Shown: positions 30,319-38,841, numbered from the stretch's first letter. The stretch is 64,000 nt of DNA from Clostridium sp. BJN0001 (GCF_022869825.1 NZ_CP094971.1:2408501-2472500), one strand, 5' to 3'. Translations and numbers: made by a program. Notes: generated by a model not told the origin, from the letters alone.

Positions 30319-30347
30319 TTTATAATATTTCTTACAACTGACATCAA
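30319..30347 (-). promoter_or_regulatory. Putative sigma-A promoter of the nucleotide-sugar operon
   Basis: On the minus strand TTGATG (30342-30347), 17 bases, TATAAA (30319-30324), 24 bases before the aminotransferase start. AAAGGAGC provides the ribosome binding site. Confidence 0.55.
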
Positions 30348-30394
30348 TATTTTAGCATACTTAGGTATATAAATAAACTTTTTTTCAAATTTTT

Positions 30395-32686
30395 CTAGTA
30401 CTTTGCCATAGGAAACCATTCTTGCGGAAGAATATTTTTTATATTATTATTTAAATACCTATCATCTATAAGAAGTGCTCTTCCTTTATCTGTTTCTGTT
30501 CTTATAACTCTTCCAACAGCTTGAATAACTTTTATTATTCCCGGATAAAGATATGCATAATTTAATCCTTCTTCTTTAAAAAATTCTTTTATAATTTCAT
30601 TTTTAAATGATATTTTGGGATATCCAATTCCTACTACTATACATCCTTTTAGTTGCTCATCTGGAAGATCTATTCCTTCAGAAAAAGATCCCCCTATTAC
30701 ACATATACCTACAATATTCTTTTCCTTCTTAAATAAATCTATAAATTTTTTCTTTTCTTCTTCATTCATATCCCTTTTCTGATAGATAAGTTTTTTATTA
30801 TCTATACATTTTTCAGATTCAAGTTTTTTATAAAGCATATCCATATATACGTACGAGGGAGAAAAAATCATATAGTTTCCTTGTTCTTCTTTCATAAATG
30901 TTGCTATTTTTTCTGCCACTATATCTAGCGTTTGCTGCCTCTTTCTATATCTTATATCTATAGGACTTATAGACACCTTAAGATTTTCTTTTTCAAATGC
31001 AGATGGAAGTTTTACTCTATATGATTGTGGATCGCATCCATAAATATTTATATAATATGTAAATGGAGATAATGTTGCTGAAAAAAATATAGTGCTTTCA
31101 CATTTGTCAACTACATTTCTTATTATTAATGAGGGATCTATGCAAAAGAGTGTAACTCGGACCTCATTTTTATCTATTTCTATACACGTACAAAAATGAT
31201 TATCATATAAATCAGCTACAGTCATAAATCTGTTAAAGTCAAAATATAAATCTAAAATTTCATCATACCCTTTAAGCTTTTTCTCTTTTGATAAAAAGTC
31301 TTCACTTTCTAATACAAATCTTTTGATTTGTTTTATAAGTTCTTCCGGTTTATCGATGCAGTGGATCTTTTTTTCTTCTGTTTCCTCACAAATATGCCTT
31401 AAATTTATAAACTCACTATTTATTTTTCCAAGCAATCTATAGAGAATAATAGATTTACCTTTTAATATATTTCTGCATTTCATTATATTACTCTTGAAAA
31501 GATTTATTGAATACATTTCTCTTGCTCTTGAAGCAAGATTATGTGCTTCATCTATAAGTACAATATTTCCTTTCATTTCCTGAATAAATGTTAATTTAGA
31601 TCCCGGATCAAAAAGATAATTATAATCACAAATAATAGCATCGCAATATTTAGATAAATCAAGTGAAAGTTCAAACGGGCATATATTATATTTTTCTGCA
31701 TATTTCAATACTATTTCCTTGGAAATATCATTTTCAGCATCTATTATTTCATTTATAACATCTCTTATCTTGTCATAATATTTTGAAGCATATATACATG
31801 CCTCAGGATTACATTCACATTTATCATTTAAGCAGATTTTCTCTTTCCCTGTAATTACTATTGTTTTTATCTTAATTCCTCTACTTCTTAAAAAAGAGAA
31901 TGTATCTTGTGCTGCCTTTTTATTGGTCTCCTTTGGTACTAAATATAATATTCTTTCTCCAAAGCCAGCTTCAATACTTTTTAAAGATGCAAAGATTGCT
32001 GAAATAGTTTTTCCAATTCCTGTAGGTGCCTGTGCGAACAGCACTTTTTTCTCTTTTATAGTAAAATATATATTCTTTAAAAGTTTCTTTTGTCCTTTTC
32101 TGAAAGATTCAAAAGGAAATTCTAATTCTTTAATAGTTCTATTTCTCTCTTGTCGGCTTTTTAAGATCATAAGACATATTTTTATATATTTACTTATAAG
32201 TTCTTCTATAATTTTTTTTAAATCTATTATAGTAAATTTTCTTTCAAAACTTTTTATTTCATATGTTTCAAGCTGAACGTATGAAAGCCTAACTGTAACT
32301 TCATCTATATTATTATTTTCTGCATATATATAAGCATAAACTTGAGCCTGTGCTAAGTGAAGTATATTTTTATCTGATATTAATGAATATGGAACATATG
32401 TTGACTTAATTTCTTCTATAATTATTGAATCTCCATCATGTATTATTCCATCAGCTCTTCCTTCAATTGTTATATTAACGTTTTCAGTAATAAAATCATG
32501 AGAAAGATATACTTCTTTTTGATAAAGTGGATATCTTTTTTGATTGTTTTTTTGAAGTTCTATATGTGCTTTAGTTCCTTCTACTGCTCTTGCTGCTTTC
32601 CCCGAAAATCTATTATCTATATCTCCTGTTTTTAAACAAAATTCAACAAAATTTCTTACAGACTCTTTAACAATATATTTATCCAT
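30395..32686 (-). CDS. XPD/Rad3-type helicase with N-terminal PD-(D/E)XK nuclease-like domain
   Basis: A 763-residue fusion. Residues about 1-190 look like a RecB/Cas4-type nuclease domain: an early EGTKAHIELQ helix, then EGRADGIIHDGDSIIIEEIKS giving the D-(ExK) core, then a QAQVYAYIYA helix. The rest is a superfamily 2 helicase with Walker A APTGIGKTISAIFA (near 216), four spaced cysteines consistent with the XPD iron-sulphur cluster (CLNDKCECNPEAC, later CPFE), the DEAH box LIDEAHNLAS, and C-terminal motifs GGSFSEGIDLP and QAVGRVIRT. It probably acts in DNA repair like DinG. Monocistronic with AAAGGAAC upstream. Confidence 0.85.
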   Translation of the reverse strand: MDKYIVKESVRNFVEFCLKTGDIDNRFSGKAARAVEGTKAHIELQKNNQKRYPLYQKEVYLSHDFITENVNITIEGRADGIIHDGDSIIIEEIKSTYVPYSLISDKNILHLAQAQVYAYIYAENNNIDEVTVRLSYVQLETYEIKSFERKFTIIDLKKIIEELISKYIKICLMILKSRQERNRTIKELEFPFESFRKGQKKLLKNIYFTIKEKKVLFAQAPTGIGKTISAIFASLKSIEAGFGERILYLVPKETNKKAAQDTFSFLRSRGIKIKTIVITGKEKICLNDKCECNPEACIYASKYYDKIRDVINEIIDAENDISKEIVLKYAEKYNICPFELSLDLSKYCDAIICDYNYLFDPGSKLTFIQEMKGNIVLIDEAHNLASRAREMYSINLFKSNIMKCRNILKGKSIILYRLLGKINSEFINLRHICEETEEKKIHCIDKPEELIKQIKRFVLESEDFLSKEKKLKGYDEILDLYFDFNRFMTVADLYDNHFCTCIEIDKNEVRVTLFCIDPSLIIRNVVDKCESTIFFSATLSPFTYYINIYGCDPQSYRVKLPSAFEKENLKVSISPIDIRYRKRQQTLDIVAEKIATFMKEEQGNYMIFSPSYVYMDMLYKKLESEKCIDNKKLIYQKRDMNEEEKKKFIDLFKKEKNIVGICVIGGSFSEGIDLPDEQLKGCIVVGIGYPKISFKNEIIKEFFKEEGLNYAYLYPGIIKVIQAVGRVIRTETDKGRALLIDDRYLNNNIKNILPQEWFPMAKY

Positions 32687-32720
32687 TAATGTAGTTCCTT
32701 TCCTAAAAGAATAGTTTTAA

Positions 32721-32765
32721 AAAGATATTTTAAAGTTATGTTTTAATAAACTTTAAAATATCTTT
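32721..32765 (-). terminator. Perfect 17-bp hairpin after the DUF1836 gene
   Basis: AAAGATATTTTAAAGTT pairs without mismatch with its complement at 32749-32765 around an 11-base loop. It starts 6 bases after the DUF1836 stop. It is AT-rich with a short T tract on the minus strand, so termination is probable rather than certain. Confidence 0.6.
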
Positions 32766-32771
32766 ATTTAT

Positions 32772-33368
32772 CTAATCTTCATCTACATAATATTCGTTTA
32801 CAAGTTTCTGCACTATCTTTTTTATAATACTTGCTTCTTGTATAAGTATTAGTACTATTATAAATATTTTTATTCTGTCTTCTTCTTTATTCTTTAAATC
32901 AAAATTCTTAATTATCTTTTCAAGTTTTTCATCATTAATTAAAGAAGATATTATACACTCGTGTGTACTATCTTCCTGTATATTTACAAAAGTCTTAAAC
33001 GTTTCTTCCCATGTTATTATGTCATCATTCCTATCATTTATTTCATTAAATGCAAGTCGGAATACCTTTTTTATCTCTTCTGTTGTTAATACAGGCCTCA
33101 TATAGCTTAATAAGACAAGCTGAATTAGATGAACTTTAGTATATCCTCTTTTTTTTCTATCTTCAGGTTTAGTAATAACTTCACTTTTTATATAATTCTG
33201 AACTATATTATTCGTAAATTTTTCATCAGGAAACTCATCATTTAAATAGTCTATTACCTGTGAAAGAAATAGATCATATTTAGGCAATTCATCAAATGTA
33301 ACAATACTTTTTTTTGACATTTCTTCTGTCAATTTCTTAATATAATTAACATCAAGTCTTTTATCCAT
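32772..33368 (-). CDS. DUF1836 domain-containing putative regulator
   Basis: About 198 residues. The N-terminal two thirds show the DUF1836 pattern: DELPKYDLFLSQVIDYLND, then NIVQNYIKSEVITKPEDRKKRGYTKVHLIQLVLLSYMRPVL, which resembles the helix-turn-helix of MerR-type regulators. A C-terminal hydrophobic helix (IKIFIIVLILIQEASIIKKI) may be a membrane or packing helix. Function is not established. I start at ATG 33366-33368 with GGTG upstream. It is divergent from abrB across a 297-base gap. Confidence 0.7.
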   Translation of the reverse strand: MDKRLDVNYIKKLTEEMSKKSIVTFDELPKYDLFLSQVIDYLNDEFPDEKFTNNIVQNYIKSEVITKPEDRKKRGYTKVHLIQLVLLSYMRPVLTTEEIKKVFRLAFNEINDRNDDIITWEETFKTFVNIQEDSTHECIISSLINDEKLEKIIKNFDLKNKEEDRIKIFIIVLILIQEASIIKKIVQKLVNEYYVDED

Positions 33369-33502
33369 TCTATTCACCAGCGTTCTTATAATACTTTATA
33401 TATATTATATAGTATTTATAAACCTTTTACAACTTTTATCTTTATTTTTGTCTAAGTGTAAAATTTGCCTAATTATTATTCAAAAATATATATAAATGAT
33501 TA

Positions 33503-33531
33503 TTGACTTTTCAAAAATTTGGTAGTATATT
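33503..33531 (+). promoter_or_regulatory. Putative abrB promoter
   Basis: TTGACT (33503-33508), 17-base spacer, TATATT (33526-33531). It leaves a leader of about 125 bases before abrB. An alternative TATAAT lies at 33532-33537 but its spacing from the -35 is too long. The rest of the divergent gap from DUF1836 is AT-rich with no other clear signal. Confidence 0.55.
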
Positions 33532-33665
33532 TATAATATAGTTTTTAAAGTTGAAATTTGTAACTTTAATAAATATTTTGAAATCTTTATTGATATTTTT
33601 TGTTTTTTTTGCTAAAATATCATAGTAATATGTCGAATATTGTAATTAATCTAGGAGGTATTTAT

Positions 33666-33911
33666 ATGAAATCAACAGGTGTAGTAAGAAGAGTCGATGA
33701 GTTAGGAAGAATTGTTATTCCTATAGAATTAAGAAGAACATTAGACATCGCAGAAAAAGACGCTCTAGAAATTTATGTTGACGGAGAAGAAATCATATTA
33801 AAGAAATATGAACCAGCTTGTATTTTCTGTGGAGATGCAAGAGATGTTGTCAATTATAAAGGTAAAAATATTTGTAAAAAATGTCTTGCCGAATTAAAGA
33901 ACGACAAATAA
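33666..33911 (+). CDS. abrB: AbrB-family transition-state regulator
   Basis: An 81-residue regulator. Residues 1-50 are the SpoVT/AbrB swapped-hairpin DNA-binding domain (STGVVRRVDELGRIVIPIEL, then EIYVDGEEIILKKYEP). The C-terminus is a zinc-knuckle, CIFCG ... CKKC, common in clostridial AbrB proteins. AbrB represses post-exponential genes such as toxins, sporulation and solventogenesis until Spo0A lowers it. The start is ATG 33666 with TAGGAGGT eight bases upstream; a longer reading frame lacks a ribosome binding site. Confidence 0.93.
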   Translation: MKSTGVVRRVDELGRIVIPIELRRTLDIAEKDALEIYVDGEEIILKKYEPACIFCGDARDVVNYKGKNICKKCLAELKNDK

Positions 33912-33944
33912 TATAAAATATTAGAAAATAATACTTACTATTTA

Positions 33945-33982
33945 TAGAGACAGTTATCTTAATATTTCGATAGTTGTCTCTA
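33945..33982 (+). terminator. Rho-independent terminator of abrB
   Basis: A 14-bp stem (TAGAGACAGTTATC against GATAGTTGTCTCTA, with two G-T wobbles) and a T5 tract at 33983 onwards. It begins 34 bases after the abrB stop. Confidence 0.8.
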
Positions 33983-33997
33983 TTTTTCTGTATTTAT

Positions 33998-34852
33998 CTA
34001 TATATTGTTTATAGGAATTGAATATTTATATACTTCATTCTTAGGCATATTTCTATCTAAAGCAACCATCTTTATAGCTTCTTTTTTTGTTTTTCCTTCT
34101 CTAATATATTTTACAATGTGATCCTCAATTGATAAATCTGCCCATTTTTCTTCATTTTCTTTTTTAATTTCCTCATCTGTTTTTCCTTCAACAACAAGTA
34201 CGAATTCACCTTTTGGTTTATTTTCGGAAAAATATTCTATGCTTTGCTGTATGTTTCCTCTAAAAATCTGCTCATATATTTTTGTAAGTTCCCTGCATAC
34301 TGCAATGTTTCTGTTTCCAAATGTTTCATTAAGATATGAAAGTGTAGATAAAAGTCTATGAGGTGCTTCATAAAAAATAAGTGTTTCTTTATTAGATGAT
34401 ATCTCATCAATTATCTGTTTTCTCTCTTTATTCTCTCTAGGAAGGAAACCTCTAAACAGAAATTTAGTTGTATCAAGTCCAGAATATACAAGTGCAGTAG
34501 TAATTGCAGTTGCTCCAGGAAGTACTTCAAAATCCACATTTTCCTCTATACATTTTGTTACTATAACACTCCCTGGATCAGAAATTCCAGGTGTTCCTGC
34601 ATCTGATATAATGGCAATTTTACTTCCACTTTTTGCAAGCTCTATTATTTTATTTCCTTTTCCTTGTTCATTAAATTTATGATAACTTAGCATTGGTTTT
34701 TTTATGTTAAAATGATTCAGAAGTTTAAGTGACTGCCTTGTATCCTCTGCTGCTATATAATCAGCTGCCTCAAGAGTTTCCACAGCTCTAAAAGTTATGT
34801 CTTTTAAATTTCCTATTGGTGTTGGGATTAATGACACTTTTCCATTTCCCAT
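33998..34852 (-). CDS. rsmI: 16S rRNA (cytidine1402-2'-O)-methyltransferase RsmI
   Basis: RsmI methylates the 2'-O of C1402 in the ribosomal decoding centre using SAM. About 284 residues with the family signatures LIPTPIGNLKDITFRAVETL, AAEDTRQSLKLLNHF, IISDAGTPGISDPG and FYEAPHRLLSTL. The start is ATG 34850-34852, preceded by GGGAGGA; longer readings extend into the upstream gene. It lies one base after the TrmN6-like gene, the usual pairing in Firmicutes. Confidence 0.95.
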   Translation of the reverse strand: MGNGKVSLIPTPIGNLKDITFRAVETLEAADYIAAEDTRQSLKLLNHFNIKKPMLSYHKFNEQGKGNKIIELAKSGSKIAIISDAGTPGISDPGSVIVTKCIEENVDFEVLPGATAITTALVYSGLDTTKFLFRGFLPRENKERKQIIDEISSNKETLIFYEAPHRLLSTLSYLNETFGNRNIAVCRELTKIYEQIFRGNIQQSIEYFSENKPKGEFVLVVEGKTDEEIKKENEEKWADLSIEDHIVKYIREGKTKKEAIKMVALDRNMPKNEVYKYSIPINNI

Positions 34853-34853
34853 T

Positions 34854-35603
34854 TTATATCCTCCCGTATATTCTATTAATTTCTTCAGTATATGAACCAT
34901 CTTCATTGTGAACATATATAGATGGTTCCCATTTTAAATATTTTCCAGAATTATTTCTTCCTTCTACAAGAACTATATTAGGTGCTTTATTAAGCTTTGG
35001 GTAAACCATTTTTATTCTTTTTGGTTCAATTTTATATTTCCTAAAAAGAGTGAAGATATCAACTAATCTTTCTGGTCTATGGACCATAACAAGTTTTCCA
35101 TTATCTTTAAGTGAACTTTTTGCAGCTACTATTACTTGCTCCAGATTACAGAGAATTTCATGTCTTGCTATTGCCATTTTATCAGATAGATTTTTTATTC
35201 CAGAATTACTTAATTTATATGGTGGATTTACAGTAACTACATCAAATTTCTGTAGTTTTTTTAAAAATTCTATATTTTTAAGATCTTCTGCAAAAAAATC
35301 AATTTTATCAGTAAGATTATTAAGTTTTACACTTCTTTTAGCCATTTCTATCATGCTTTGTTGAATTTCTATTCCACATATATATTGTGGCTGGTACTTT
35401 CCATATAGTAGAAAAGGGATTATTCCTGTTCCACTGCATATATCAAGAACTCTATCACGTGATTTTATATCTGCAAAATCAGATAATAGAACTGCATCAA
35501 CTCCAAAGCGAAATCCATCCTTTTTTTGAATTATTCTAAGTGATTTAAGCTGAAGATCGTCTAAAGTTTCATCTGTATTAATTATAACATCATTATAAAT
35601 CAT
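34854..35603 (-). CDS. tRNA1(Val) adenine-37 N6-methyltransferase-like protein (TrmN6/YabB)
   Basis: A 249-residue SAM-dependent methyltransferase. Motif I is VLDICSGTGIIPFLL, and the catalytic N6-adenine motif is VNPPY (in VVTVNPPYKLSNSG). The N-terminal SLRIIQKKDGFRFGVDAVLLSDF is typical of the TrmN6/YabB group. In E. coli the enzyme modifies A37 of tRNA-Val; the exact tRNA target here is not visible. It is cotranscribed with rsmI. Confidence 0.88.
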   Translation of the reverse strand: MIYNDVIINTDETLDDLQLKSLRIIQKKDGFRFGVDAVLLSDFADIKSRDRVLDICSGTGIIPFLLYGKYQPQYICGIEIQQSMIEMAKRSVKLNNLTDKIDFFAEDLKNIEFLKKLQKFDVVTVNPPYKLSNSGIKNLSDKMAIARHEILCNLEQVIVAAKSSLKDNGKLVMVHRPERLVDIFTLFRKYKIEPKRIKMVYPKLNKAPNIVLVEGRNNSGKYLKWEPSIYVHNEDGSYTEEINRIYGRI

Positions 35604-35663
35604 ATATTTTCCTCTTCATAATTTTAATTATTTACATTCTATCCTAATTTATAACATAATAAA

Positions 35664-35694
35664 AGGACTGTTACAATAAATTATAAACAGTCCT
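35664..35694 (-). terminator. Terminator after the NlpC/P60 gene
   Basis: AGGACTGTT and its complement at 35686-35694 form a 9-bp stem with a 13-base loop. On the minus strand it is followed by TTTTATTATG. It starts 20 bases after the NlpC/P60 stop. Confidence 0.75.
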
Positions 35695-35713
35695 CATTTT
35701 TTTAATTAGATAA

Positions 35714-36982
35714 TTATAAAATTCTTCTTGCTGCGTAAAACTTTCCTATTGTTGAAACTTTAACAACATCACCTGTTTGCGGTGCATGAATCATTTGACC
35801 ATTTCCAACATATATTCCTACATGTCCTGAATGTGGGAACACTAAGTCTCCTGGCTGAAGTTCACTCCTGCTGACTGCTTGTCCAACATTTATTTGAGAA
35901 TATGTAGTCCTCGATATGTCTATTCCTGTTGCCTTTTTATATACATATTGAGTAAAACCAGAACAGTCAAAGTTTGTTGGTCCTGTTGCGCCCCAAACGT
36001 ATGGAGTTCCAAGATGTCTATACGCTTCGTTAAGTACAGCTTGTGCATTTCCTGCATTAGGTGCTGAAACCGAACCTGAAGAAGCAGTAGCTGCTTGTGC
36101 TTTTGAAGCACTTCTATTAATCGAAGCAGCTGTTTCTTCTTGCTGTTTCTGACTTGCTGTTACTTTTGCTTTTTCTATTTTTTCATTAACTTCTGTTATA
36201 ACTGTAGGACTCTTAAGCTGATTATCTCTAATACTTCTAAGCTGAGAAATTGCAGCATTTATATCTGAGCTTGTACTACTGCTACTATCTATTATAGCAA
36301 ATTGTGGTTTTACAACCTCTTCTTCAATTTGTGATAAGTACTCAGTATCAAACTTGTCTCTTTCATCTTTTGCCTGTTCAATTAAAGTCTGTTGCTCTTC
36401 CTTTTTAGAATCTAAATCTTCTAAAGAGCTCTGTACTTTACTATTTAATTTATCGATTTCATCTTTTTTATCATTTAATGTATTAATTTTATCATCAAGT
36501 TCTTTATTTTTATCTTCTATTTTTGAAATTGATTCTTTGTCTTTTCTAACTATAGTAGAAATAGCCTGAACTCTTCCAAAGAAATCACTTGTTGATTCTG
36601 ATTCAAAAAGATAATTTAGATAATTTGCTTCTAAATCTCCAGATGAATACATAGCTTTAACTCTTTTTCCTAAAGCTAAATCAAGATTATTAAGAGTCAC
36701 TTTACATTGCTCTATATCTTTATTATTATTCTCTATCTGAGATGTTATATCTTCAATTTCTTTATTATTTTTATCTACTGTAACCTGAAGTGGTTCAATC
36801 TGACTATCTAAATCATATATTTTATCCTGTATATCTTGAATTTTCTGCTCAATTTCAGCATATTTTTGTCTTGTTTGTGATAATTTTCCAGAATCTGGTT
36901 CTGCTAAGACTGGCATTGGAACACTCATAACTGTCATAGCTGTCATAGCCGCTAAAATAACTGCTAAAATTTTATTTTTCAT
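35714..36982 (-). CDS. Secreted NlpC/P60 peptidoglycan DL-endopeptidase with coiled-coil domain
   Basis: A 422-residue secreted wall hydrolase. It has a signal peptide (MKNKILAVILAAMTAMTVMS, cleavage near VLAEP), a long coiled coil (about 35-265; repeated KIQDIQDKIYDLDSQI-like heptads) as in PcsB/CwlO-type proteins, an Ala/Ser-rich linker, and a C-terminal NlpC/P60 domain (about 310-422). The catalytic cysteine is in TNFDCSGFTQYVYKK, histidine in PHSGHVGIYVGN and the third residue in MIHAPQTG. Coiled-coil hydrolases of this kind are activated by FtsEX in other Firmicutes, and ftsEX is in this window. A complete IS lies 42 bases upstream of its start and cuts it off from its apparent promoter. 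Confidence 0.93.
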   Translation of the reverse strand: MKNKILAVILAAMTAMTVMSVPMPVLAEPDSGKLSQTRQKYAEIEQKIQDIQDKIYDLDSQIEPLQVTVDKNNKEIEDITSQIENNNKDIEQCKVTLNNLDLALGKRVKAMYSSGDLEANYLNYLFESESTSDFFGRVQAISTIVRKDKESISKIEDKNKELDDKINTLNDKKDEIDKLNSKVQSSLEDLDSKKEEQQTLIEQAKDERDKFDTEYLSQIEEEVVKPQFAIIDSSSSTSSDINAAISQLRSIRDNQLKSPTVITEVNEKIEKAKVTASQKQQEETAASINRSASKAQAATASSGSVSAPNAGNAQAVLNEAYRHLGTPYVWGATGPTNFDCSGFTQYVYKKATGIDISRTTYSQINVGQAVSRSELQPGDLVFPHSGHVGIYVGNGQMIHAPQTGDVVKVSTIGKFYAARRIL

Positions 36983-37024
36983 CTATCTCCGGTTCTGCTT
37001 TGAACCTTCCCCCTCTCAAGTCTT

Positions 37025-37042
37025 CGAGTTCTCACGGAAACT
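37025..37042 (+). repeat. Left terminal inverted repeat of the IS
   Basis: CGAGTTCTCACGGAAACT; the complement of 38804-38821 reads CGAGTAGTCACGGAAACT, two mismatches in 18. TCTT immediately outside is the target duplication. Confidence 0.85.
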
Positions 37043-37143
37043 CTTAGTTGCCCATGAATACTCTCTTGTCTTAATTTATTTTTTTCTTAATTCCCCCAAC
37101 TTTTTTGCATAAAAGCCTTGACAAATGTATAGAAATTTGCGGC

Positions 37144-37174
37144 ATCCTCCTAAAAACATACTTTTTTGGAGGAT
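37144..37174 (+). promoter_or_regulatory. Hairpin masking the transposase ribosome binding site
   Basis: ATCCTCC (37144-37150) pairs perfectly with GGAGGAT (37168-37174), which contains the transposase Shine-Dalgarno; five further A-T pairs extend the stem after one mismatch. The ATG is at 37181. In an mRNA read through from outside, or in a full-length leader, translation would be blocked. The same device is known for IS10 and IS50. A weak promoter, TTGCAT (37105)-17-TATAGA (37128), lies just upstream. Confidence 0.65.
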
Positions 37175-37180
37175 TATATT

Positions 37181-38674
37181 ATGCTTAAAAATTGGACATC
37201 TCATGCTGAATATCAGCAATTTATTATTTCAAATTTCTCATCATCTAATCAAACTTTTTATAAAAGAGTTTTAGAATTAGAATCATCTATTTCTAAACTA
37301 TATTGTTTAGATTTAGATATACTTGGAGAAATATTGAAGCCTTATTATTCTAACACGGGCAGGCCTGCCGCCCTTCAACCTGAAATATTTCGTTCCTTTT
37401 CATTAATGCTTTTTCTGAAAGAAACTAGTATTACAAATTGGGTAAAAAAATTAAATTGTGATGAATTCCTTGCAATATGCATCGGTTGCACCGCCGGTAA
37501 AACACCATCACTTGGTGCTCATTATGATTTTATATCTAGACTTTGGATGTCTGACTTAGCATCTGATAGAAAAAGGCTTAAAATTGTACGACCTTACAAG
37601 AAAAAACCATCTAAAGTAAAATCACCAGGACAAAATAAGAAGCTTCCTAATAAAAAATCTGGATCTGTGAAAAAAATATGCGATTTTTTTGAAACAGACC
37701 ATTCATTTTCACTTAGAGCTGAAAAATTGCTTCAACACATATTTTCTCTTGTTGCTGTTAAACCATCATTTGATCTTAATCTAATAAAACAACAGAATCT
37801 TACACTCGCTGGTGATGGCACATGTGTTCATTGTCATTCATCTTATTATGGTTCAAAAGTTTGTAACTGTCGTGAAAATGGTATTTACGATTGTAAATGT
37901 GCCCGTAAACTTTCTGATGTTGATGCTAATTGGGGCTGGGATAGTCATGAAAACCGTTGGTTTTACGGTTATACTCTTTATGCGCTATCTACTTATAACC
38001 CTGAATATAAAATAGATTTACCAGTATATCTACGCTTTGTAGAAGCAAGTAGACATGATAGTATAACTGGAGTAGTTGCATTGGCTGAATTTAGAGAACT
38101 GTTACCGCAGTTCAAAATATCAAATTATGTGCTTGACTCAGCCAATGATAACTATCCTACATATGAATTATGCTCCAAATGGAACATTAATCCCTTCATT
38201 GATTTGAATTCCAAAAATAAAGGAAATTCAAAATATCCTACATCCTTATCAATTAATGAAAAGGGTGTTCCAATATGCATAGGCGGCCATGAAATGATTT
38301 ATAATGGCTTTGAAAAAAGCCGTTCAAGAGTTAAATGGCGCTGTCCTTTAGCATGTAAAAAAATTAAATCATGTTCTTGTACTGACCAATGCTCGCCTTC
38401 GGCATATGGCCGAGTAATATATACTAAACCATCATGGGATTTACGTTTATTTACAAAAATCCCTCGTGGTTCAAAACAATATAAAGAAATTTATAAAACC
38501 AGAACCTGTTCCGAAAGAATCAACAATCGTATTCTTAATGACTATAAAATTCATTCTTTAAAAATACGTGGTAAAAAGCGTTATTCTTTCATGACTATGA
38601 TTGCTAGCATCAATATTCATCTTGACGCTAGAATTAAAGCCTTTGGATTTTCTATCTTAAATTTATTAAAATAG
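37181..38674 (+). CDS. DDE transposase of the IS
   Basis: A 497-residue transposase. Candidate catalytic residues are D212 (LAGDGTCVHC), D319 (YVLDSANDNYP) and E445 (RTCSERINNR), giving a DDE spacing of about 107 and 126. Two cysteine/histidine-rich clusters, HCHSSYYGSKVCNC with CKCARK after D212 and CPLACKK with CSCTDQC near 388-404, suggest zinc-binding inserts. An N-terminal helical region (1-100) with RPAALQPEIFRSF probably binds DNA. The start is ATG 37181 with GGAGG eight bases upstream. I cannot place it in a named IS family with confidence. The gene is intact. Confidence 0.85.
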   Translation: MLKNWTSHAEYQQFIISNFSSSNQTFYKRVLELESSISKLYCLDLDILGEILKPYYSNTGRPAALQPEIFRSFSLMLFLKETSITNWVKKLNCDEFLAICIGCTAGKTPSLGAHYDFISRLWMSDLASDRKRLKIVRPYKKKPSKVKSPGQNKKLPNKKSGSVKKICDFFETDHSFSLRAEKLLQHIFSLVAVKPSFDLNLIKQQNLTLAGDGTCVHCHSSYYGSKVCNCRENGIYDCKCARKLSDVDANWGWDSHENRWFYGYTLYALSTYNPEYKIDLPVYLRFVEASRHDSITGVVALAEFRELLPQFKISNYVLDSANDNYPTYELCSKWNINPFIDLNSKNKGNSKYPTSLSINEKGVPICIGGHEMIYNGFEKSRSRVKWRCPLACKKIKSCSCTDQCSPSAYGRVIYTKPSWDLRLFTKIPRGSKQYKEIYKTRTCSERINNRILNDYKIHSLKIRGKKRYSFMTMIASINIHLDARIKAFGFSILNLLK

Positions 38675-38734
38675 ACTTTCAATCAAATTGAATATTTTTT
38701 TAAACTTACATTTGTAGGTTTGTTTGCTATGCCT

Positions 38735-38770
38735 ATTTTTAAATAAAAACTAAAGTTTTTATTTAAAAAT
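38735..38770 (+). terminator. AT-rich 17-bp hairpin after the transposase
   Basis: ATTTTTAAATAAAAACT and its exact complement at 38754-38770 with a 2-base loop, 60 bases after the transposase stop and inside the IS. It probably stops transposase transcription. A smaller hairpin (AAACTTACA/TGTAGGTTT type) precedes it at 38702-38721. Confidence 0.55.
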
Positions 38771-38803
38771 ACTACTTGTATAAATAATCACAATTACTAA
38801 ATT

Positions 38804-38821
38804 AGTTTCCGTGACTACTCG
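38804..38821 (-). repeat. Right terminal inverted repeat of the IS
   Basis: AGTTTCCGTGACTACTCG on the plus strand, complement of the left end with two mismatches; followed by TCTT at 38822-38825, the target duplication. Confidence 0.85.
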
Positions 38822-38841
38822 TCTTCTATTTAATCTATTAC

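Larger units (their letters stand above)
37025..38821 (+). mobile_element. Complete insertion sequence with terminal inverted repeats and target duplication
   Basis: A 1797-base element. Left end 37025-37042 (CGAGTTCTCACGGAAACT) and right end 38804-38821 are inverted repeats matching at 16 of 18 positions. It is flanked by the direct repeat TCTT (37021-37024 and 38822-38825), a 4-bp target duplication. One transposase gene fills it. The intact ends, duplication and open reading frame suggest recent insertion and possible activity. Family not assigned; the DDE pattern and 4-bp duplication are compatible with IS1182- or IS4-like groups. Confidence 0.88.

Noticed and set aside
36983..37120. Possible c-di-AMP (ydaO) riboswitch before the NlpC/P60 hydrolase, as such genes often have
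   Set aside because: The conserved ydaO blocks are absent; most of the stretch is the IS left end. Only a small hairpin (36991-37006) belongs to the native leader.
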